From JBFHER01 sp041584055 (GTDB taxonomy: Bacteria > Bacteroidota > Bacteroidia > Bacteroidales > UBA5342): a stretch of DNA of 12,765 nt. The number at the start of each line of letters is the position of its first letter. Position 1 is the stretch's first letter. A program made the position numbers and the translations under genes. The notes below the pieces were generated by a model. It saw nothing but the letters and a program-made list of their open reading frames with translations. It did not search any database and was not told where the DNA came from. Shown piece after piece: positions 6,994 to 12,765 of this stretch. The stretch is taken from assembly GCA_041584055.1 (NCBI GenBank), contig JBFHER010000094.1, positions 1 through 12,765 of the forward strand, given 5' to 3'.

Positions 6994-9534
6994 TTATAAA
7001 CGTACCTTAAATTTAATGTCTTCACCTTTTTTCAATGTAATCGATCGATATGCATCTCCGTGATCTGATGTTTGAAGCAGCTCTTTCTCTCTGCTTTGAA
7101 TGCTTTTAATACGTGCTGGGAATTGGATATGGAAGTTTGCATCGCGCTCTGCCACAAGATTTATTTCCAGTTCTTTTTTTTCCATATCCCACATTACTGA
7201 TGTTCGCACTCCTGCACGTGTGAGCATGCCATGAAACTCACCTTTTATCCAATCGGAAGGCAGCGCAGGCAATATTCTCAGCATGCTTGCATTGGATCCA
7301 CATAGCATCTCGTATACGGCCGCTGTAATTCCAAAATTGGCATCCATTTGGAACGGTGCCGATTTCCCCCATAAACCGCTTCCTGTTACCCCCATGTATC
7401 GCCAATCGTTGTGATAAGTAAACAGATTCTGTCCCAGACAACATCGCGACAGGATGTCCAGAGCTTCTTTTGCCTTATCACCCTGCCCCAGGCGGGCATA
7501 CACATTTGCCATGTGTGCAAGCGACCACCCCGTTTGTGCTTTCAATCCAATGGTTTTACGTTTTTCAATGGCTACCCGGCATGCCTCGTAAATTTCCGGA
7601 TTTGTTTCAAGGGTTACTTCATGTCCAGGAAATACAGGATATACATGCGATTCGTGCCGGTGTTCATAGTTGTCTTTAAAGTCCGGATGCAACCATTCAC
7701 GCATGGCACCATCTTCGTTAACCTGATATTCAGGCATATCCGCAATCATTGTTTTCCATCGGCTCACCCCTTCTTCTTCAACATTCAAAACCTGGCATGC
7801 TTTGATTAAATTGCTAAAAACCTCTTTCGCAACAGCAATGGCCATGGTTGAATTTATTTGAATTCGAATGCTCTCCCTTCGTCCTGTCGCAGGATTGAGC
7901 CACACCTTATCAGCTGGCTGGTTCTCAGGGGATTCGGATGGAACAAACATATTCTTTCCATGCTCATCTTTAATGATGAAATCTTCGTAGAACAATGCTG
8001 TTTCTTTTAAGAAAGGAATTGCTCTGTTCCTCAGGAAATCCTCATCCCCGGTAAACAAGTAGTAATCATAATAAAAAGATGACAACCATCCAGCGGCTTC
8101 AGTCCAGTTGATGGTATGCGCCTGATTTTCAACCATAACGGGATTGGAGGGTGTCATGAATGGTGGAATGTAAATCCCACGGCATCCCCACAATTGTTTT
8201 GCATTGTAACGGAAATCATCCATATGGGCATCAAAGAAATCAAAGAATGCCAGCATTGCTTCATTTAATCTGCCTGGCATTGCCTGCCAGTAATTCATTT
8301 GCAGATTTTCGTTGTTCCCGTAGTGACCGTGCCATGGCGGTGCATAATCCCCATTCCATAATCCCTGTAAGTTTGCAGGGACGCCACCTTCCCGGCTACT
8401 GGATATGAGTAAATAGCGTCCATAATCAGAAAGCTTTTCCACCAACTCCAGGGATGCCCTGTTTTGGTAAGCATCCAACAAAAGCGTTTCATTTGGTGTA
8501 TCTCTTTTCCCAGCCTGATTGATGGAGATCCCTGTTCTGTTAAACAGTTCACTGTGTTGTTTTTGATGACGCATAAAAAGGGCATCATAATTAGGTTCAA
8601 TGGTTGCAAGGCGTTGCTTTAAGCGAGGCACTGCGGTTTCACCTGGCTCATTTGCATAGATTGCAAGCATCAGGACCAACTCATCTGCCTGATCAAAAGT
8701 GATTGCTTTGCCACCAGTATGGGAACTAAAATGCAGGCGTTGCCCCGCTTTTTCACCAGTTTTCCCATTTTCAGCATACACCCGTAGGACACCGCCAAAC
8801 TCACCGCCATCGCTTCCATCTGCACGGAATTCTACAAATTCTCCATCCAAAATCGTTTCGAAGGTAAAGCCGGGGTCAAATTGTTTGCCATTCATGTAAA
8901 CAGCATCTCTCAGGTCATGGATATCAAGGGTAACAGCACCATTGATGGCGTTTTTATGATTGGCTTTAAGAGACAGTACCGAAATATCGTCAGGAATTGA
9001 AACAAACAGACGGCGCACATATTTCGTTTCACCATCGCGCCATTTCACCTGAACTTCGCCAGTCTCAAAATTGAGTGTCCGCGAATAATCTTCAAAAAGC
9101 TCCTCCCGTTCCATGCTTATGAGCATATCAAATGCCGGGTGATAGTCCGCATGACGTCCATTAAAGCCTTTTTCTATCATTTTATTCACATAGTGCATGT
9201 TGGCAGGCCCATAATCACCATTCAACATCATTTTACGTACCACTTGCAGTTCTTCAGACATATCGGGTAATTCAGACTTAATGCCACCATACCAGAGTTC
9301 ATTGTGATTGAACAGAATGCGTTCGGTACCGATTGCACCATACACCAGAGCACCGATGGTTCCATTTCCTGCAGGCAAGCCCTCCCGCCATTGTGAAGCC
9401 GGCGTGACCATGGTGATCCCTCGTTTATAAGCCGGACTTTCCAACGATTCTGAACCTGTGTTTTTAAATTTAGAACAGCCCTGAAATGTCACTAGCACCA
9501 CGATCGCCGAAAATAAAATCTGAATTTTATTCAT
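6994..9534 (-). CDS. GH95 family alpha-L-fucosidase or alpha-L-galactosidase, lipoprotein
   Basis: An 846-residue exo-glycosidase of family GH95 that hydrolyses terminal alpha-L-fucose (inverting) or, in some members, alpha-L-galactose. The signal peptide ends FQGC with Cys20, indicating membrane anchoring. The N-terminal beta-sandwich starts with PASQWREGLPAGNGTIGALVYG (45-66). The (alpha/alpha)6 barrel holds SSSREGGVPANLQGLWN, and NENLQMNYW (408-416) supplies the Asn-x-Asn pair. PSESPENQP (532-540) supplies the catalytic acid Glu537, HRHESHVYPVFPG (625-637) is the conserved His segment, and QMDANFG (729-735) supplies Asp731. These match the catalytic set described for Bifidobacterium AfcA, so the enzyme should be active. 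The C-terminal beta-domain is complete. Fucose versus galactose preference cannot be decided by eye. The gene follows the putative TIM-barrel glycosidase by 66 bp. Confidence 0.96.
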   Translation of the reverse strand: MNKIQILFSAIVVLVTFQGCSKFKNTGSESLESPAYKRGITMVTPASQWREGLPAGNGTIGALVYGAIGTERILFNHNELWYGGIKSELPDMSEELQVVRKMMLNGDYGPANMHYVNKMIEKGFNGRHADYHPAFDMLISMEREELFEDYSRTLNFETGEVQVKWRDGETKYVRRLFVSIPDDISVLSLKANHKNAINGAVTLDIHDLRDAVYMNGKQFDPGFTFETILDGEFVEFRADGSDGGEFGGVLRVYAENGKTGEKAGQRLHFSSHTGGKAITFDQADELVLMLAIYANEPGETAVPRLKQRLATIEPNYDALFMRHQKQHSELFNRTGISINQAGKRDTPNETLLLDAYQNRASLELVEKLSDYGRYLLISSSREGGVPANLQGLWNGDYAPPWHGHYGNNENLQMNYWQAMPGRLNEAMLAFFDFFDAHMDDFRYNAKQLWGCRGIYIPPFMTPSNPVMVENQAHTINWTEAAGWLSSFYYDYYLFTGDEDFLRNRAIPFLKETALFYEDFIIKDEHGKNMFVPSESPENQPADKVWLNPATGRRESIRIQINSTMAIAVAKEVFSNLIKACQVLNVEEEGVSRWKTMIADMPEYQVNEDGAMREWLHPDFKDNYEHRHESHVYPVFPGHEVTLETNPEIYEACRVAIEKRKTIGLKAQTGWSLAHMANVYARLGQGDKAKEALDILSRCCLGQNLFTYHNDWRYMGVTGSGLWGKSAPFQMDANFGITAAVYEMLCGSNASMLRILPALPSDWIKGEFHGMLTRAGVRTSVMWDMEKKELEINLVAERDANFHIQFPARIKSIQSREKELLQTSDHGDAYRSITLKKGEDIKFKVRL

Positions 9535-9600
9535 GCCATGTGTAAGAATAAATTTTGTTATAGCTTAGAATCAAAGTGTTGTTTTTTTAATTGGGACTCC

Positions 9601-10803
9601 CTATTGCCAGGTAATTTTAGCCTTTTTTGTTTCAGTATTTACCCAAACGCTTGCATGTTCGAATTCTCGGGTAAATTCCCAGCCATCAGGGTTTACACGT
9701 TTATAGGCTTCTTTTGGTGCCCCCAGAGGTCTCTGCAGCTCCGGATAATCAACCAAATTACCGTCGGGCAAATTCCATCCCCAGTTGTATTGAAAGAAGG
9801 AATAAGGCTGTGCACCGATGAGGTAACAAGCTAAAAAATATTCCAATTGATTCTTTGAACGTTCTTCCATTCCGCCTGTATCTGTTTCCCCTATGGTGAT
9901 ATCTGTTCGCCCCTTGCCTTTGGCTCCAAAACGATAAATTGAAATTTTTCCGGCTTTGGCTACCTGAACCATATCTTCCCATTCCTTCAGGAGGTTTTCT
10001 TTGTTGGTAACTGAAGCATTGTAATGTTCGAACATAAAAGCATCACAATAGGGAAACACATTTGGATTGTCGGCAGCGTTATTGCCAACAAGTATTCTAT
10101 CCGGACCCAGTTTTTCTTTGAGTGCCGACATCATTTCCTTTTTAGCATTTTGCACTTCATCGTTTCTCTCTGGCGCATAACCTGATTGACCATCTTTATT
10201 CATCCGATCAATAAAAACGCCATCCGCACCTGATACGTTTACTCCTTCAATAACGGCATCCACCCACCAGCGACGAAACTCGGGATTCAAATAATCGAAA
10301 TAATAAGAGAATGCAGGACCATTTGTTTTTTCCATCAGTTCGCCGGTCTTGTAATATTTAACCAGAAATTTTGCCAGCTCTGGGTTTTCAGCGATTTTTT
10401 CCGGTGTAAGGTCTTTATTAAACCTGGTAAATGGCCATGCAACAAAGGAATTAAAATAATACAATACCTTTGCATCGGGTTTTATTTCATGAAATGCTTC
10501 CACTTCATGTTTGGTTCCCAGTACTGCATCACCCAGCATTTTGAATCCATGCGATTTTTCGATGCAAATGAAATCCGTTCTGTCTGCAATGAATTTTACT
10601 TCTTCCGGTTTTAACACCCTATCAATGTCTCCAAAATGATAATACATGGGCGTGGTATCCCAGCTAAATTTTGGGAAGCCGGTTTTTGCTTCAAAAACAG
10701 ATCCATCACTTATCAGCAAGACTGATTTTTTTTCACCACATGCACACATTAGCACTGCCAGTCCTAAAATGCTCAGCGTTCTAAATATTCGTTTCATAAT
10801 CAT
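9601..10803 (-). CDS. Putative TIM-barrel glycoside hydrolase, lipoprotein (GHL15-like, unassigned)
   Basis: A 400-residue protein with a lipoprotein signal peptide (hydrophobic 10-19, MCAC with Cys22). Translation may start at Met1 (ATG ATT ATG) or Met3, which gives the more typical MKRIF start. The body looks like a single (beta/alpha)8 barrel: strands such as TDFICIEKSHGF, AKVLYYFNSF and PAFSYYFDYLNPEFRRWW, then GADGVFIDRM (192-201) with candidate catalytic Asp199, RILVGNNA, and CDAFMFEHYN (253-262) with candidate Glu259. Next come QLEYFLACYLIGAQPYSFFQYNWGWN and a tail, RPLGAPKEAYKRV...FEHASVWVNTETKKA, typical of glycosidase C-terminal beta-domains. This layout resembles the hypothetical glycosyl hydrolase groups (GHL15-like, distantly GH114-like), for which I know no firm activity. 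It starts 15 bp after the acidic repeat protein, so the two are probably co-transcribed. Confidence 0.6.
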   Translation of the reverse strand: MIMKRIFRTLSILGLAVLMCACGEKKSVLLISDGSVFEAKTGFPKFSWDTTPMYYHFGDIDRVLKPEEVKFIADRTDFICIEKSHGFKMLGDAVLGTKHEVEAFHEIKPDAKVLYYFNSFVAWPFTRFNKDLTPEKIAENPELAKFLVKYYKTGELMEKTNGPAFSYYFDYLNPEFRRWWVDAVIEGVNVSGADGVFIDRMNKDGQSGYAPERNDEVQNAKKEMMSALKEKLGPDRILVGNNAADNPNVFPYCDAFMFEHYNASVTNKENLLKEWEDMVQVAKAGKISIYRFGAKGKGRTDITIGETDTGGMEERSKNQLEYFLACYLIGAQPYSFFQYNWGWNLPDGNLVDYPELQRPLGAPKEAYKRVNPDGWEFTREFEHASVWVNTETKKAKITWQ

Positions 10804-10818
10804 ACACTTAATTATTTT

Positions 10819-12576
10819 TTATTTTAAGAGCGAATCCCAGTTACCACCGAAATAAGCCCTGTCGATTTTCTCCATTTTTAAGTCTACACTTCCTCTTTGT
10901 GAAAGGTCAACCAAGTCCATGTAGATGTACAACTGCAACCAGTATCCATAACGATACTTCTCACCTTCTGATTTTGGATGCTTCATAAATGCGTACCATG
11001 AAGTGTTTATCCCAAATTTCTGCGCTACCTCCAAAGCCATTTCAGCACGTTTCCAAATTTTCTCGGACATGCTTGTATGTAGTTTTCGATAGTCCTCATA
11101 GTTCATTTTTGAGGTTTGGATCACTTTGCATGCATCGTTGAGGCCAAGTGACTTTAAGGAAACAATCTTTTCAAAGATGGTATCCCCATCAATATCCATG
11201 TTTATTATATCAAAAAAACCATTGCCGTCCGTATCCTCATATTTAATGGTACTAAAGGGAGAGAATTCGTTTTGAGCACGTTCCCATTTTGTCTGATAGT
11301 TGTCGTACAAACCTCCCCAAGCCTGATAGGAAAATGCCAACTGATCAATGCGCCAGCACCCCCATTCTGCGCCAAAAAGGTGAATTCTTCCATCAAAATC
11401 AGAAAGGTAAATATTGGCCTTTCCGCTGTTATCCAGATCCCATTCCCCACGGTCACCGATGGCATCTGCCTGCAAATTGTTATCAAGTCCACCATTGCGT
11501 CCTCCTGTTTTAAATGGATTCAATGGTTCATAAAACTCAACCCTTTCCCACCGTTCACAATCGTCATCTTCGTCGTACACAAAATAAATTTCCTGCCAAT
11601 CACCCTTTTGATAAGTCAGATCAAGGGCTGTAAGATGATCTGGATAGATAAGTTCCGAGACTTGTCTCCAGCGTGGATCTGTAAAAAACGTGTCGGCTTC
11701 AAGCAGTCTTTTATTATTGAATTTGTGCACCTGGTCCATGTAATTGAAGCCTTTGCCTGTAAAACGGAAAGCCATATCGTAATCCAATTGATTGCCCGCA
11801 CCATTATCGTTATCCATATCATATGCCACTGCCACATAGCTTATGATCCCCTCCACAAAGTTTTCGTTTCGGTTTTTCGGAGTGTCTAAAGCCCGAAAGG
11901 CCATTTCTGTATGTCCATCCTGATCAGGATCAAAAAATAAAAAAGGATTTTCCCAGTTAAGGCGAATGTCATTGATGCTGTAGGTGGGTGCATGCGCCTT
12001 TAAAAATGTACTTTTCCCCATATAATCTTCAAGGAAATTTGAATTTCCTTCATGAAGCCACGCGCGAAGTTCAAAAGTGTTCCAATCGATGTAATTAAAC
12101 ACATTGTCCCTGTCTTCATCAATCACCCACATGTAGTGCCCACCGCGCGATTTCCCTTCCCCTGGGTACTCCACATAGACCTGCATATCTGCTTTCCCAT
12201 CATTGTCTGTATCCACCCAATCCACAGCCACATCTTCAAAACCATGGTAGTTCCCATCCTTGTTCACATCAATCAACAAGCAATCACTGTCTGTATCGCC
12301 CTCAAGATCACCGGTTTTCATATCATCATCATCGTCGATCCAAAGAATGGGGGTATTTCTCACAGTGATCGAATAGATGATATCCGGATCACCATCTTTA
12401 TCCACATCGATCCACCTTGGCACATATCCAGGAGGCGGCGGAGACAAGCGGTAAGAAACCAGGGGCGTGCCGGCATTCCAATAATTTTTATTTGATAAAA
12501 TTGAATCGCCTGAAACAGCCATTGTAACCATGGCAAATACAATTAGTGAGGAGAGAGTCAATGCATGTCTTTTCAT
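10819..12576 (-). CDS. Exported acidic protein with calcium-loop (FG-GAP/EF-hand-like) repeats, unknown function
   Basis: I do not recognise the family of this 585-residue protein. It has a Sec signal peptide (MKRH, hydrophobic 7-20, cleavage near residue 23) without a lipobox, then a Pro-rich linker (46-53). Calcium-loop-like motifs follow: DVDKDGDPD (57-65), DDDDD (81-85), DVNKDGNYHGFED (103-115), DTDNDGKAD (122-130), DEDRDN (153-158), DPDQDGHTE (216-224), DMDNDNG (253-259), DEDDD (335-339), DLDNSGKAN (380-388), EDTDGNGFFD (447-456) and DIDGD (461-465). They resemble the loops of dockerins, thrombospondin type 3 and FG-GAP propellers. Residues from about 475 to the end are helical and Tyr/Trp-rich (YRYGYWLQLYIYMDLV), unlike a plain binding repeat. 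It leads the gene run 15 bp before the putative glycosidase, suggesting a role in the same glycan pathway: calcium-dependent binding, or an uncharacterised propeller-type enzyme. Confidence 0.6.
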   Translation of the reverse strand: MKRHALTLSSLIVFAMVTMAVSGDSILSNKNYWNAGTPLVSYRLSPPPPGYVPRWIDVDKDGDPDIIYSITVRNTPILWIDDDDDMKTGDLEGDTDSDCLLIDVNKDGNYHGFEDVAVDWVDTDNDGKADMQVYVEYPGEGKSRGGHYMWVIDEDRDNVFNYIDWNTFELRAWLHEGNSNFLEDYMGKSTFLKAHAPTYSINDIRLNWENPFLFFDPDQDGHTEMAFRALDTPKNRNENFVEGIISYVAVAYDMDNDNGAGNQLDYDMAFRFTGKGFNYMDQVHKFNNKRLLEADTFFTDPRWRQVSELIYPDHLTALDLTYQKGDWQEIYFVYDEDDDCERWERVEFYEPLNPFKTGGRNGGLDNNLQADAIGDRGEWDLDNSGKANIYLSDFDGRIHLFGAEWGCWRIDQLAFSYQAWGGLYDNYQTKWERAQNEFSPFSTIKYEDTDGNGFFDIINMDIDGDTIFEKIVSLKSLGLNDACKVIQTSKMNYEDYRKLHTSMSEKIWKRAEMALEVAQKFGINTSWYAFMKHPKSEGEKYRYGYWLQLYIYMDLVDLSQRGSVDLKMEKIDRAYFGGNWDSLLK

Positions 12577-12765
12577 TCTGTCACAGTATTTATGTTGTTT
12601 AATGAAGTTACTTTCTCTTCTTATTTAGCCAAGGCATCTATTCTTTTTCCTGAGGACGAAATACATTGCGGAATGTCAGCACTAAAAACCTATCTCTCGG
12701 CTATTTAAACTAACGTTTTCTCCCGGCTCCTTCCTTCATTCTATTAATTATTAAAACGCCACGGA
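12577..12765 (-). promoter_or_regulatory. Upstream leader of the first gene, with a small inverted repeat
   Basis: This 189-bp stretch lies upstream of the acidic repeat protein and runs to the window edge. On the minus strand the edge reads into TAA or TAG stops within about 25 bases in all frames I checked, so only a few codons of an upstream gene could be present. I see no clean TAnnTTTG -7 box. An inverted repeat ACATT-GCGG-AATGT lies at 12663-12676, about 90 bp before the start codon. It could be an operator or chance. No strong terminator is visible, so read-through from a gene further upstream remains possible. Confidence 0.3.

Noticed and set aside
9593..9601. GGGACTCCC palindrome next to the stop of the putative glycosidase
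   Set aside because: Four-base arms around one base cannot form a stable hairpin; the nearby A-run on the minus transcript is not a U-run.
11272..11889. Long plus-strand open frame (205 codons) opposite the acidic repeat protein
   Set aside because: It is a mirror effect: GAT/GAC codons of the Asp-rich minus-strand gene read as ATC/GTC (Ile/Val) on the other strand, giving an implausible Ile/Val-rich protein. The minus frame is a continuous 585-codon gene with a signal peptide.
12052..12495. Plus-strand open frame of 147 codons near the right edge
   Set aside because: Same antisense effect over the calcium-loop region; the product is His/Ile/Pro-rich with no recognisable start context or domain.
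12577..12765. C-terminus of a TonB receptor or other gene at the right edge
   Set aside because: The minus strand meets stops within the first 25 bases, leaving only four to six possible residues, which cannot support any call.
1..12765. tRNA, rRNA, CRISPR arrays, insertion sequences, prophage or integration sites
   Set aside because: No spaced direct repeats, transposase or integrase motifs, terminal inverted repeats or tRNA-like folds were recognised on either strand; nearly all sequence is accounted for by the enzyme genes.

Overview
The window looks like part of a carbohydrate-degradation (PUL-type) gene cluster from a member of the Bacteroidota. The reasons are a run of exported or lipoprotein carbohydrate-active enzymes on one strand, the combination of S1 sulfatases with a GH95 enzyme and a heparinase II/III-type lyase, AT-rich spacers with TAnnTTTG-like promoter boxes, and no strong Shine-Dalgarno sites. 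The content (sulfated, fucose- or galactose- and uronate-containing glycan) suits a marine or sediment polysaccharide degrader, but the sequence does not fix genus or habitat. No SusC/SusD pair, regulator, transporter or sulfatase maturase lies inside the window, so the cluster must continue outside it.

Every convincing complete gene is on the minus strand, so transcription runs from the right edge to the left. From upstream to downstream: (1) 12576-10819, an exported acidic protein with many D-x-D-x-D/G calcium-loop motifs and no family I recognise; (2) 10803-9601, a lipoprotein with a TIM-barrel putative glycosidase domain; (3) 9534-6994, a GH95 lipoprotein (alpha-L-fucosidase or alpha-L-galactosidase) with its catalytic residues intact; a 281-bp AT-rich gap that probably holds a second promoter; (4) 6712-5270, an S1 sulfatase lipoprotein (CVASR); (5) 5202-3568, a second S1 sulfatase lipoprotein (CAPSR, GlcNAc-6-sulfatase-like); (6) 3555-805, a large exported heparinase II/III-type polysaccharide lyase; (7) 714-24, the two ends of a lipoprotein beta-helix enzyme with a PDZ-like tail, whose whole middle has been deleted and whose two halves are now in different frames. 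Gaps of 15, 66, 67, 12 and 90 bp suggest two transcription units (genes 1-3 and 4-7) or one long one.

Inferred joint role: extracytoplasmic breakdown of a sulfated glycan. The sulfatases remove O-sulfates, the lyase cuts uronic-acid linkages by beta-elimination, GH95 removes alpha-L-fucose (or L-galactose) caps, and the putative TIM-barrel glycosidase acts on an unknown linkage. The acidic repeat protein may be a calcium-dependent binding module or an uncharacterised enzyme. Candidate substrates are sulfated fucose/uronate polymers, such as glucuronofucan-like algal polysaccharides or fucosylated glycosaminoglycans; this is inference.

The least explained items are the acidic repeat protein, the unassigned TIM-barrel protein, the lyase's family placement and the internally deleted beta-helix gene.
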